Part shown: positions 15,539 through 25,242 of the stretch, one piece after another
Numbering within the stretch: the first letter of the stretch is position 1
Layout: every line of letters starts with the position of its first letter
NCBI RefSeq assembly: GCF_014138625.1
Contig: NZ_JACJHY010000040.1
Span: 1-47,365, forward strand
Direction of reading: 5' to 3'
Source: Aminobacter ciceronei
GTDB lineage: Bacteria > Pseudomonadota > Alphaproteobacteria > Rhizobiales > Rhizobiaceae
Length of the DNA: 47,365 nucleotides
Notes under the pieces: generated by a model
Databases searched by the model: none
What the model saw: only the letters and a program-made list of their open reading frames with translations
Told to the model about the DNA's origin: nothing
Program-made: the position numbers and the translations under genes

Positions 15539-17308
15539 TCAGGTCTGGTGGCCGAGCCCGGCGGCGCGTAGCGCCTTGGTCAATGCCTTTGTCAATTCCG
15601 CCGGGTATTTGCCCTTGGTGAAGGTGGCTGCCGGGTCGTTCGCGAAAACCGGGTAGCGCGTCGCAATCTCCTTTGACAGTTCGGACGCCTGCTTGGTGTC
15701 GCCGACGAAGTTGGCGGCGATCAGGCGCGCTGCCACGTAATGCGGTTTCTTGTTCGTCGCCAGCGCGCTTGCCGCGCGGGCCGCGGCGTAGCGGTTGCCG
15801 AGCATGAATTCGCCCAGAAACAGGCCGTAGTCCCACCAGCCCGGATGCGCGCTGGCGCTTTCGACGGCGCGCTTCATGATCGGCACGCCGTCGCTGTAGC
15901 TGCCGCCGAGAATGAGCGCATAGCCATAGGATGCCGCCATGGTCAGGTCGTAAGTGTTGAGCTCATAGGCCTTGCGCATCCACCTGATGGACTCGGTGCG
16001 ATCGCCGGTCCGCGTCTGCAGATAGCCATAGGCGCGATGGGCGTAGGGGCTGGTCGAGCCCATCTGAACGGCGCTGTGGGCCAGCGCGTAGGCGCCCTCG
16101 GTCGTTGCATTGGGCGGGTAGGGATAATTGTCGGTGACCGCTTCCAACTGCAGCGAGGCCAACTCGGCGTAGACGACAGGCGACTTGGCGCTGCGCTTGG
16201 AGAGGTCGTCCATGCACTGATAGGCGGCGCGGTGCTTGGTGGCGTTCTGGTCCATGTAATAGGCACCGCTAAGCAGCAGGCAGGACGTCAGTCCGCGCTG
16301 CAGTCCGTTCTGCTCGATGAAACTGTAGATCATGCCGGAAGCCGGGATGGCCGAAGAGACGATGTCGGCGATGCGATCGTCGATGACATCAGGGCTGATC
16401 TCCTGCGGCGAGAGCACGCGCGACAAGAGGATGCGGCCGCTGGCCATGTGCTGCAGCTCGACCAGCACCGATCCGGCGCTTGGGCCGGTATCGACGGTGA
16501 AGTCGAAATCGGTGGCGTCGGCGCGCCTGACCGTATCGGACCGTTCGCGGGCTATCAGGTCGATGGTGTCGAAGCCGGACAGTGCCGTGCGCAGCACCGT
16601 TGCCACGCGCGCCGTCTGTCCGCCCTCGGAGCTCGAATGGATGTGCACGGCCGGCAGCTGGTCGACAGTGTCGTTGATGCTCGAAGTGGCACCGCGGAAG
16701 TTGTTCAGCCCGGCAACCTCGAAGCCGATCGGGCCGCCGATGTTGCGGAAGACAAGGATGCCGAGCATGACGATGACCAGCGCCATAGCCGCCCAGAAGT
16801 AGCGCAACTGCCGCTTGACGCTGGTGCCGGAGTAGGCCGGGCCGGCCTGAGCCTCCTCGGCATGATGCGGCTCGTTCTCGGCAAGGCCTGATTCGACCCG
16901 GGCCAGCACCGCAGTCGAACCGTTGTGCTGTGCTTCGGCGGGGCGAGGGGACGCTGGAGGAAACTCGGCGAGCGCCTCATAGGTCGGGACATAGCTGCCG
17001 CGCGGTATGCCGATGCGGATCGGATCGTTGCTGCCCTCAGCGGCATAATAATGTGCCAGAAGCTCGCGCAGGCGTCCTGCCTGAACACGGACGACGGCAT
17101 CGGTCGCCGAATCGAACTCGGCGTCCTTGCCGAAGACGTCGACCGCGATGGCAAATCCCTTCAATCGCTCGGCTTCGCCGGCGAGCTCACGTTCGACAAT
17201 ATAGCGCAGCAGCTTGCGTGCCCGGTCGGACCGGCCAAAGGTCTCGCTGGCAACAAGCCGCTCAAGCGCTTCGCGCACTGCGGGGGCAGCAGGCGTGGAG
17301 GCAACCAA
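15539..17308 (-). CDS. Winged-helix / membrane / TPR protein, rhizobial adenylate-cyclase-associated type
   Basis: About 589 residues. An N-terminal domain (about 4-110) with RARKLLRYIVERELAGEA, KGFAIAVDVFGKDAEFD and RIGIPRGSYVPTY is often found in rhizobial proteins joined to adenylate cyclase or TPR modules. It looks like a winged-helix DNA-binding or signalling domain. One membrane helix follows (about 171-189), then a large domain (about 200-330) and TPR-like helical repeats to the end (about 340-560). No cyclase domain is present. Both in-frame starts are TTG; the one at 17308 has AAAAGGG at good spacing, whereas 17326 has none. The partner and signal are unknown. Confidence 0.78.
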   Translation of the reverse strand: MVASTPAAPAVREALERLVASETFGRSDRARKLLRYIVERELAGEAERLKGFAIAVDVFGKDAEFDSATDAVVRVQAGRLRELLAHYYAAEGSNDPIRIGIPRGSYVPTYEALAEFPPASPRPAEAQHNGSTAVLARVESGLAENEPHHAEEAQAGPAYSGTSVKRQLRYFWAAMALVIVMLGILVFRNIGGPIGFEVAGLNNFRGATSSINDTVDQLPAVHIHSSSEGGQTARVATVLRTALSGFDTIDLIARERSDTVRRADATDFDFTVDTGPSAGSVLVELQHMASGRILLSRVLSPQEISPDVIDDRIADIVSSAIPASGMIYSFIEQNGLQRGLTSCLLLSGAYYMDQNATKHRAAYQCMDDLSKRSAKSPVVYAELASLQLEAVTDNYPYPPNATTEGAYALAHSAVQMGSTSPYAHRAYGYLQTRTGDRTESIRWMRKAYELNTYDLTMAASYGYALILGGSYSDGVPIMKRAVESASAHPGWWDYGLFLGEFMLGNRYAAARAASALATNKKPHYVAARLIAANFVGDTKQASELSKEIATRYPVFANDPAATFTKGKYPAELTKALTKALRAAGLGHQT

Positions 17309-17396
17309 GTGTCGACCCTTTTCCAACCGGTACGAACGGCCTGATCATAGTCGGCTGGCGTCAGTGTACAAGCGCGCTCAGCAACGATGCACAAAT

Positions 17397-17423
17397 GCCC
17401 CGCCCGTTATCCACGGGCGAGGC
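17397..17423 (-). terminator. leuA terminator hairpin
   Basis: GCCCCGCCCGT (17397-17407) and ACGGGCGAGGC (17413-17423) form an 11-bp stem, with one C/A mismatch on the plus strand, around TATCC. It lies 21 bp after the leuA stop. On the minus strand the stem is followed by ATTTGT, a weak T stretch. Confidence 0.65.
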
Positions 17424-17444
17424 TTCTGCGGACTGCAGTTAGAC

Positions 17445-19199
<1,755 letters not shown>

Positions 19200-19240
19200 T
19201 CAGCGGTCTTAAATCAGAAATTCGGTTCTGTTGTGAAGAG

Positions 19241-19300
19241 CAAAGGAGCATATGCCTCGGCGGCAATTCGACCGCCGGACGCTCCCTTAACGAGCCCGGC
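19241..19300 (-). promoter_or_regulatory. Putative leucine attenuator (alternative hairpins)
   Basis: On the minus strand the segment GCCGG (19300-19296), at the end of the leader reading frame, can pair with CCGGC (19278-19274). Part of the same CCGGCGG segment can instead pair as GGCGG (19276-19272) with CCGCC (19263-19259). That second hairpin is enclosed by an outer GGAGC/GCTCC pair (19285-19281 with 19249-19245) and followed by TTTG. The two structures exclude each other, as in peptide-leader attenuators. The terminal T stretch is weak, so the terminator half is the less certain part. Confidence 0.5.
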
Positions 19301-19406
19301 GATCGCCGATAAGGCCGAGAAGAAGAAGAGCCGAGGAAAGGGCGCGCAGTGTCTCGCCCGCAAAAGCGGCCGGACGGGAGATTTCGTTGATCTTGCGCGA
19401 CGACAT
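19287..19406 (-). CDS. Leucine-rich leader peptide upstream of leuA
   Basis: A 39-residue reading frame begins MSSRKINEISRP and ends with SALLLLGLIGDRRAR. It contains four consecutive leucine codons (CTT CTT CTT CTC) and a further CTT two codons later; seven of the residues between 20 and 32 are leucine. It ends 135 bp before leuA with competing hairpins just after it. This is the arrangement of a leader peptide that senses charged leucine tRNA by ribosome stalling. A promoter-like TTGCGC-N17-TAAGAG places the expected transcript start at or next to the A of its ATG, so it may be leaderless like rhizobial trpL. Identity is inference from codons, position and structure. Confidence 0.62.
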   Translation of the reverse strand: MSSRKINEISRPAAFAGETLRALSSALLLLGLIGDRRAR

Positions 19407-19412
19407 GGCGCT

Positions 19413-19441
19413 CTCTTACAGGAGGCGCATGGACCGCGCAA
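19413..19441 (-). promoter_or_regulatory. Predicted promoter of the leuA leader
   Basis: Minus strand: TTGCGC (19441-19436), a 17-base spacer, then TAAGAG (19418-19413). The -10 element ends six bases before the ATG at 19406, so transcription is expected to start at or beside the start codon. The -35 matches only in TTG, so strength is uncertain. Confidence 0.45.
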
Positions 19442-19500
19442 GCCCGCCCGGCACGATGCGCGGTGCTGTATCCGGCCTTTCTGACGCAGCAGCTTCCGGA

Positions 19501-19803
19501 TCAGGCCTTGTGCAGGCGCAGCGGGCTGACCTTCTCGCGCGTGATGATGCCCTTCGCCTCGAGATCGAGCTGCACCGCCTTGGTCCACCAGCCCGACTTG
19601 GCGCCGTCGGGATAGAGCTGCTCGGGCAGGCGGCCGCGCACGCATTCCTGCATTTCGGCGACGGTCATTCCAGGTGATTTCGCCGGCAGTACCTCAAGGA
19701 TCGCCTGCTTCATCGCCTGGTACATGGCAGCATCTGCCGGCTTGGCCTGTCCGGGATGGTTGACGTTCTCGATGATGATTTTCGCTGGGGTATGAGATTC
19801 CAT
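19501..19803 (-). CDS. Conserved small protein (DUF6958-like)
   Basis: A 100-residue soluble protein with IIIENVNHPGQ near the start, MYQAMKQAILEVLP, PGMTVAEMQECVRGRLPEQLYPDGAKSGWW, then VQLDLEAKGIITRE and a basic C-terminus. I recall this pattern as the DUF6958 family, of unknown function; the helix-turn-helix-like middle is suggestive but not proof of DNA binding. AGGAAGGAGAGCAGAC before the ATG at 19803 is a strong ribosome site and fixes the start inside a longer frame. It is read toward leuA, upstream of the leader promoter. Confidence 0.75.
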   Translation of the reverse strand: MESHTPAKIIIENVNHPGQAKPADAAMYQAMKQAILEVLPAKSPGMTVAEMQECVRGRLPEQLYPDGAKSGWWTKAVQLDLEAKGIITREKVSPLRLHKA

Positions 19804-19886
19804 GTCTGCTCTCCTTCCTCGTCTGACGATCAAAGGACGCAAGCAGACGGCCCGATCCTACAGGGGCGAGGCCTTTTTTCGGCCGC

Positions 19887-20969
19887 TCAGTCCTTGATCG
19901 CGCGAGCCACCAGCCGCGCCAGCGCCGGGCCAAACACCAGCACGATCAGAAAGCGCAGCATCTGCAGCGTCAAGACGAAGGACAGGTCGACGTCCTTAGA
20001 GGCGGCGGCGATGATGGCGATGGAATCCATGCCGCCGGGGCTGGTCGCGAGGTAGGCGGTCAGCGGGTCGACACCGAGGATGAGGTGCAGGCCAAGGGCC
20101 AGCGCGCCGCAAAAGGCCATCAGGGCGGCGATGGAGCCGACCACCTGAGGCAGGGCGCGTGCGGCGTGGCGCAGGATAGGCCGGGTGAAGTTGAGCCCGA
20201 TCGACCAGCCGATCAGCGTGTAGCCGATGGCCAGCAGCCATTCCGGCAGTTGCAGCTCGACGCCGAAGCCGAGATGGACGACCGCACCAACCAGCATCGC
20301 GCCGACGAAGTAGGGCGAGGGGATGCGCAGAAGATGGCCAAGCGTGCCGCCGACAATGGCGACGCCGATCATCGCGCCGAATGCCGGCCAGGCGATGGCC
20401 GGGAACCACTCGATGCCTGGCGCTTCGACGCCTGACGTGTCGACCCAGAGCCGTGCGATGACCGCGGCGGCGATCGAAACCATGATGACGCGCAGATACT
20501 GCATGAAGGCGACGAGCCGCGCGTCGGCGCCGAAGGCGTCGGCCATCAGCACCATGGCGGTCGCGGCGCCCGGCGCCGACCCCCAAACGGCCGTCGTGCC
20601 GGGCAGCACCTTCAGCCGCGAGATGAACCAGCCGAGGAAGCTGCTCGCGGCGACGGTGGCGATGGCCGCACTCAGGAACAGCGGCCATTCGGCGGCGAAG
20701 GTGACGAAGATGTCTGCAGAAATCGAACTGGCGACGAGGCAGCCGATGAGTGCCTGCGCCGAAACGAAAAGCGGCCGCGGCACCCGCACCGTGGCGCCGC
20801 TGCTGCCGAGTACGATGGCGACCAGCATCGGCCCGACAAGCAGGGCGGCCGGCAGGTGCACGAGCTCGAACAGTCCGGCAAGCAGAACCGAACAGATGAG
20901 CAGCAGGGCCCATTGCACCAAAGGCTTCGTATCGGTGAGCGGAGCGGCAGGCTGCGGGTCAGGCTTCAT
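19887..20969 (-). CDS. AbrB-type (PF05145) integral membrane protein
   Basis: A 360-residue polytopic membrane protein with about ten helices in two related halves, the duplicated AbrB/'ammonia monooxygenase' family. GPMLVAIVLG and PSPYFVGAMLVGAVV are the equivalent loops of the two halves; GSAPGAATAMVLMADAFGADARLVAFMQYLRV and SPGGMDSIAIIAAAS are the conserved glycine-rich motifs. Despite the names it is neither a monooxygenase nor the AbrB DNA-binding protein, and is probably a transporter of unknown substrate. It is divergent from a broken tctC gene across 185 bp, and similar pairs may form an uptake unit. ATG at 20969. Confidence 0.87.
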   Translation of the reverse strand: MKPDPQPAAPLTDTKPLVQWALLLICSVLLAGLFELVHLPAALLVGPMLVAIVLGSSGATVRVPRPLFVSAQALIGCLVASSISADIFVTFAAEWPLFLSAAIATVAASSFLGWFISRLKVLPGTTAVWGSAPGAATAMVLMADAFGADARLVAFMQYLRVIMVSIAAAVIARLWVDTSGVEAPGIEWFPAIAWPAFGAMIGVAIVGGTLGHLLRIPSPYFVGAMLVGAVVHLGFGVELQLPEWLLAIGYTLIGWSIGLNFTRPILRHAARALPQVVGSIAALMAFCGALALGLHLILGVDPLTAYLATSPGGMDSIAIIAAASKDVDLSFVLTLQMLRFLIVLVFGPALARLVARAIKD

Positions 20970-21154
20970 GCCGTCGTCTTAGACCTATTCGGGATGATGT
21001 GTCAGCCCGTGTTGTCCGCAGATGCAGCGCCAGGCAACCCTCGTTCCTCTGCCGAACGTCCAACGTCGCATTGACAGCGTAGGCAAAGTTCATACGCTCG
21101 CCGCTCCACACAGTCGGCAACGAGGTGCCACCGCCAAAAGGGAGGTGCGTACCG

Positions 21155-22147
21155 ATGACGAAATTCACCCGCCGCATGACATTGGCCCTCGGGCTTTCCG
21201 CCGCTTCGCTGCTGGCCTTGGCGCCGCAGGCCATAGCCCAGAAATTCCCGGACCGGACGGTGACCCTGGTGGTGCCCTTGCCGCCGGCGGCTCGACCGAT
21301 GTCGTCGCCCGCATCATCGAGCAGAAGATGTCCGATGATCTCGGCCAGCAGGTCATCGTCGAGAATGTCGAGGGTGCCGGCGGCAACATCGGCGCCGACC
21401 GTGTCGCCCGCGCCGAACCGGATGGCTACACCATCCTGATGGGCACGGTTGCCACGCACGCGCTCAACCCCGCTCATCCTCAAGACCAAGCCCTACGATC
21501 CGGAAAAGGATTTTACCCCTGTCTCGCTGCTTGTCGTCGTGCCCAATGTGCTCGTCGTCAACCCGCAGCTGTCGGTCAACAACGTGCAGGAGCTGATCGC
21601 GCTGTTGAAGGCCGAGCCCGACAAATATGCCTATGCCTCGTCAGGCAACGGCACGCCGCTGCATCTGTCAGGCGAACTGTTCAAGGCAATGGCCGGCGTC
21701 GGCATCCAGCACATTCCCGACAAGGGTGCTGGTCCGGCGCTGAACGACGTCGTCGGCAACCAAGTGCCGATCATGTTCGACAATCTGCCGTCCTCGTCCT
21801 CGCACATCAAGGGCGGCACGCTGAAGGCCTGGGCGTCACCACGGCCGAGCGGGCGCCGTCCTTCCCCGACGTACCGACCATCGCCGAAGCCGGCGTGCCG
21901 GGCTATGAGACCTATACCTGGAACGCGCTGTTTGCGCCCGCCGGCACGCCGAAGGAGGTTGTCGATCGCCTGAATGCCTCGGCCAACGAGGCGATGACCG
22001 ACCCGGCCGTCATCGTAGACGGAGCTGGCCGCCGTGCAGTTGTGACAACCGAAGTGCTTCAGTCGGGTATCGACGTCATCGGCATCGAGGCACAGCGCTG
22101 TCGTCCGCGAGCACTCCGAAGCGGATGCCGGCGCTCAGAACAGATAA
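21155..22147 (+). pseudogene. Frameshifted TctC/Bug-family solute-binding protein
   Basis: Remains of an exported tripartite tricarboxylate transporter binding protein. A signal peptide (TRRMTLALGLSAASLLALAPQAIAQ) and an excellent ribosome site (AAAGGGAGGTG) are intact. The conserved parts then appear in changing frames: FPDRTVTLVVP; then GGSTDVVARIIEQKMSDDLG to VATHALNP; then LILKTKPYDPEKDFTPVSLL to GGTLKA; then GVTTAERAPSFPDVPTIAEAG to DPAVI. The breaks fit one deletion near 21279, one insertion in CCCC 21468-21471 and one deletion near 21830. The C-terminal 120 bp are further scrambled, ending at 22147. No TctA or TctB is present. Either decayed or affected by sequence errors. Confidence 0.82.
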
Positions 22148-22457
22148 TCCGTTCAGCGGCTTGCCCGGAATTTCTACGATCCTGATTCACTGCCACTCTT
22201 CATATGACGGCGCATGTCGCGGACGTATCGCACACATCGCCCCTCTGTACAGCTGTGCTTCTCAACCGGTTGCGCCGCAAGGCTCGGGCATTTCTCTCTC
22301 GCATGATCATCGCCCGCAACTCGCCTCGCCACAGGATTATTGAGTCATCGCGTCAGTTTAGGTCCATCGGCTATCGATCAGATTCAGCTTGTACGCGGCC
22401 ATTTGCAAGAGCATGATGCAAATCATTCGCATTTGCAAATGGCTTGGGATGGTTGAA
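22148..22457 (+). promoter_or_regulatory. Oxidase-ZIP promoter region with TGCAAAT palindromes
   Basis: This 310-bp gap has no gene. Its right end contains a perfect dyad TGCAAAT-N7-ATTTGCA (22417-22437), a further ATTTGCA (22401-22407) and the self-complementary ATTTGCAAAT (22431-22440). TGCAAAT-type dyads resemble operators of Fur-superfamily metal regulators in rhizobia (Mur in particular, from memory). They sit 17-57 bp before the oxidase start, a position fit for repression by metal. The left part shows nothing recognisable. Confidence 0.55.
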
Positions 22458-23600
22458 ATGCCGACATGGTTTGGGGAGCGGCTCAGCCGCAGGCTGGTGC
22501 TGGCAGGCGGCATCTGCACTGCGGGGGCAACGGCTGCAGGCGTCACAGCAGCGGTGGGGCAGGCGTCCCATGATGGCCATGCGGCCGGTGCCGCTCGGCC
22601 GCCTTCGAGCACTGACGCCTATCCGGCTCCGGCAGGTGACCATAGCGGCGCCCATGGCGCGATGGTCACCGTCGGCGAGGTCGACAGTGCCCGCAACGGC
22701 TTCGATCCGGCCAAGATGCTGACCGATTGGGATGTCGGCACGACATCAACCTTACCTGACGGGCGCACGCTCAGGACCTTCGAGATCGTTGCCGAAGACA
22801 AGGAAATCGAGATCGCGCCAGGCGTGATGTTCCCGGCCTGGACCTACAATGGCCGCGTTCCCGGCCCGGCCCTGCGCGCCACCGAAGGCGAGCGCCTGCG
22901 CATCGTGTTCAAGAACTACGGCTCGCATCCGCATTCGATGCACTTCCACGGCATCCACGCCGCGCGCATGGACGGCGTGCCGGGTGCCGGCCTGATCAAT
23001 CCCGGCGATGAGTTCATCTACGAGTTCGACGCCAAGCCGTTCGGCTGCCATCTCTATCATTGTCACGCGCTGCCGCTGAAGCGGCACATCCACAAGGGCA
23101 TGTACGGCGCCTTCGTCATCGATCCCGATCCGACGCGCCACCCTGAGCAGGCCGATGTCGCCCGTTCGCGGCTCTACGGCTCGCCGGAGAATGCCGGCTG
23201 GCAGGAATTCGTCATGGTGATGAATGCCTTCGACACCAACTTTGACGGCGAGAACGAGTTTTATGCCGTCAACACGGTGGCGCACACCTACATGAACACG
23301 CCGATCCGCATCGCCAGGAACAAGCCGGTGCGGATCTACCTGATCAATGTCGTCGAGTTCGACCCGATCAATTCGTTTCACCTGCATGCCAATTTCTTCG
23401 ATTATTTCGACCAGGGCACGACGTTGACGCCAACGCTGAGGACCGTCGACCTGATCACCCAGTGCCAGGCCCAGCGCGGCATCATCGAGTTCACCTTCGC
23501 CGAGCATGAGACCGGTCTCTACATGTTCCATCCGCACCAGTCGGAGTTTACCGAGCTGGGCTGGGTCGGCATGTTCGACGTCGTGGAGGACGTGGCATGA
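22458..23600 (+). CDS. Two-domain multicopper oxidase, Tat-type export signal
   Basis: A protein of about 380 residues starting at ATG 22458 (open frame from 22389). The N-terminus has SRRLVLAGG followed by a hydrophobic stretch, a Tat-like signal, and then a His-rich region (about 36-67). Copper motifs: HPHSMHFHGIH (about 157-167) and HLYHCHALPLKRHIHKGMYG (about 198-217) in the first cupredoxin domain, HLHANFF (about 306) and HPHQSEF (about 356) in the second. The type-1 Cys-His-Met set lies in the first domain and is absent from the second, as in the so-called type C two-domain oxidases. Its stop overlaps the ATG of the ZIP transporter by four bases, implying translational coupling. A metal oxidase role such as ferroxidase is inferred. 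Confidence 0.88.
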   Translation: MPTWFGERLSRRLVLAGGICTAGATAAGVTAAVGQASHDGHAAGAARPPSSTDAYPAPAGDHSGAHGAMVTVGEVDSARNGFDPAKMLTDWDVGTTSTLPDGRTLRTFEIVAEDKEIEIAPGVMFPAWTYNGRVPGPALRATEGERLRIVFKNYGSHPHSMHFHGIHAARMDGVPGAGLINPGDEFIYEFDAKPFGCHLYHCHALPLKRHIHKGMYGAFVIDPDPTRHPEQADVARSRLYGSPENAGWQEFVMVMNAFDTNFDGENEFYAVNTVAHTYMNTPIRIARNKPVRIYLINVVEFDPINSFHLHANFFDYFDQGTTLTPTLRTVDLITQCQAQRGIIEFTFAEHETGLYMFHPHQSEFTELGWVGMFDVVEDVA

Positions 23601-24802
23601 GGGACGCGCCCTTTTCCGAGACCGAAGCCGAACTGCCGGGTTCTGCATCGCCACGCCGTGCGCTGTGGTGGATCATCCTGCCGCTGCTCGCCTTTGCCGC
23701 GGCCATTGCGGTTCTGGTTTCAATCAATCCGCTGGCGCGCTTCAACAACGGCACGCCACCGGTCGAGGACATTGCCTTCGAGCGCGTCATCCTCGGCAGC
23801 GACGGCATTCGCGTCCTGGTCCGCGCCGGCGGCTCGGAACCGATGACGATCGCCCAGGTCCAGGTCGACGATGCCTATTGGCAATTCACCCTGGATCCAC
23901 CAGGACCGTTGGCGCGAGGTTCTTCCGCCTGGATCCAGGTGCCGTTCCCCTGGGTGCTTGGCGAGGCGCATGCGATCAACCTGGTGACCAATACCGGTGC
24001 CACCTTCGCCCATGACATTCCGGTTGCGGTGGCAACACCCATTGCCACCAACTCCAGCCTGCTGTCGCAGGCGATCCTCGGCATCTTCGTCGGCGTCGTG
24101 CCGGTGACGATCGGCCTGATGTTCTATCCCGCCTTGCGCGGCGTCGGACGCAACGGCATGAACTTCCTCCTTGCCGTGACTGTCGGCCTGCTCGCTTTCC
24201 TGATGGTCGATGCCATTGGCGACGCCTTCGAGCTTGCGGCCGAATCGGCTGCAGTCTTCCAGGGCAACGCGATGGTGGTTCTGGCCGCTGCGGCGAGCTT
24301 CCTGATCCTGATGGGCATCGGTCGGCGCAACGGCGCGCCAAAGGGTTTGGTGCTCGCCACCTACATCGCCATCGGCATCGGCCTGCACAATTTCGGCGAG
24401 GGCTTGGCGATCGGCGCTGCGTTCGCGGCAGGTGCGGCCGGGCTTGGCACCTTCCTGGTGATCGGCTTCACCTTGCACAACGTAACCGAAGGCATCGGCA
24501 TCGCCGCACCCATCCTGCGCGAGCGCATCGCGCTCTGGACCTTCGCCTGGTTGACGCTGCTGGCCGGCGGGCCGGCGGTGCTGGGCCTGTGGATCGGCAG
24601 CCTGGCGTTTGCGCCGCAATGGTCGGCACTGGCGCTTGCCATCGGCGCCGGCGCGATACTTCAGGTCATCGTCGAGGTGACAGCCATGATGCGCCGCCGC
24701 GAAGGGCCTGAGGGCGATGGCCTGTTCAGCCCGGCAGTCATGTCGGGCCTCGCTGCCGGCGCCGGCTTCATGTACCTCACCGCGATGCTGGTGAAGATCT
24801 AG
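23597..24802 (+). CDS. ZIP-family metal transporter with extracytoplasmic N-terminal domain
   Basis: A 401-residue protein. One membrane helix (about 22-42) leads into a predicted extracytoplasmic beta-rich domain (about 50-150, including FERVILGSDGIRVLVRAGG and DDAYWQFTLDPPG). The ZIP core has about eight helices (about 155-400). The metal-binding pairs HNFGEGLAIG (helix 4) and HNVTEGIGIA (helix 5) are intact. ZIP proteins import divalent Zn, Fe or Mn. The added domain and the four-base overlap with the multicopper oxidase suggest that the oxidase hands over or changes the redox state of the metal. Substrate unknown. Confidence 0.87.
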   Translation: MRDAPFSETEAELPGSASPRRALWWIILPLLAFAAAIAVLVSINPLARFNNGTPPVEDIAFERVILGSDGIRVLVRAGGSEPMTIAQVQVDDAYWQFTLDPPGPLARGSSAWIQVPFPWVLGEAHAINLVTNTGATFAHDIPVAVATPIATNSSLLSQAILGIFVGVVPVTIGLMFYPALRGVGRNGMNFLLAVTVGLLAFLMVDAIGDAFELAAESAAVFQGNAMVVLAAAASFLILMGIGRRNGAPKGLVLATYIAIGIGLHNFGEGLAIGAAFAAGAAGLGTFLVIGFTLHNVTEGIGIAAPILRERIALWTFAWLTLLAGGPAVLGLWIGSLAFAPQWSALALAIGAGAILQVIVEVTAMMRRREGPEGDGLFSPAVMSGLAAGAGFMYLTAMLVKI

Positions 24803-24807
24803 AGGGG

Positions 24808-25113
24808 CTAGCCTCCGGAGGAGTCCAGCCCGAAGCCGCCAACCGGCTCGGTCTCGATGCTGGTGTCGAAGCCGGCGATGATCGGCATTGCCCGGCTAAT
24901 CGCCGCCTTGACCTCGGGCAGTTGCAACGAGGCCTTGTGGCTTGCGCTGCTGTCCCAGACCTCGGATATCCAGATCGCGTCGGCGTCGGCTGGATCCCTG
25001 GCGATGACATAGCTCAGGCATCCCGGCATGGCACTGGTGCTTCCAAGCAGGATGCCGAGCAGTTCGTCGCGCTTGCCGGCCTGGGCCCGCATCTTCCCTA
25101 TCAATCCGTACAT
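24808..25113 (-). CDS. Antibiotic-biosynthesis-monooxygenase (ABM) domain protein
   Basis: A 101-residue ferredoxin-like-fold protein with MYGLIGKMRAQAGKRDELLGIL, GCLSYVIARDPADADAIWISEVW and the C-terminal helix. This is the YgiN/ABM family, whose members include quinol monooxygenases and many of unknown role. The frame runs to 25197, but the ATG at 25113 matches the domain; there is no good ribosome site. It is convergent with the ZIP gene (5 bp apart). The 129 bp toward the CDF gene show nothing notable. Metal linkage is not implied. Confidence 0.82.
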   Translation of the reverse strand: MYGLIGKMRAQAGKRDELLGILLGSTSAMPGCLSYVIARDPADADAIWISEVWDSSASHKASLQLPEVKAAISRAMPIIAGFDTSIETEPVGGFGLDSSGG

Positions 25114-25242
25114 CTCAGGACTCGCATCGCTTCGTTGCCCGGATTGTGCTTGCGAGGCAGCACTTGTCCAGCCTGACGGCCGAGGTCCGCGGTTCAAGCC
25201 GACATCATCCTGACAAACGGGCCAGAGTTCAGCAAAGGTAGC

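Noticed and set aside
19887-20969. Ammonia monooxygenase
   Set aside because: The name is a historical misannotation of PF05145; the protein is a polytopic transporter-like protein without AMO metal sites.
22752-23654. A 300-codon open frame antisense to the multicopper oxidase
   Set aside because: The plus strand encodes all copper motifs and overlaps the ZIP start correctly; the antisense product has no family features.
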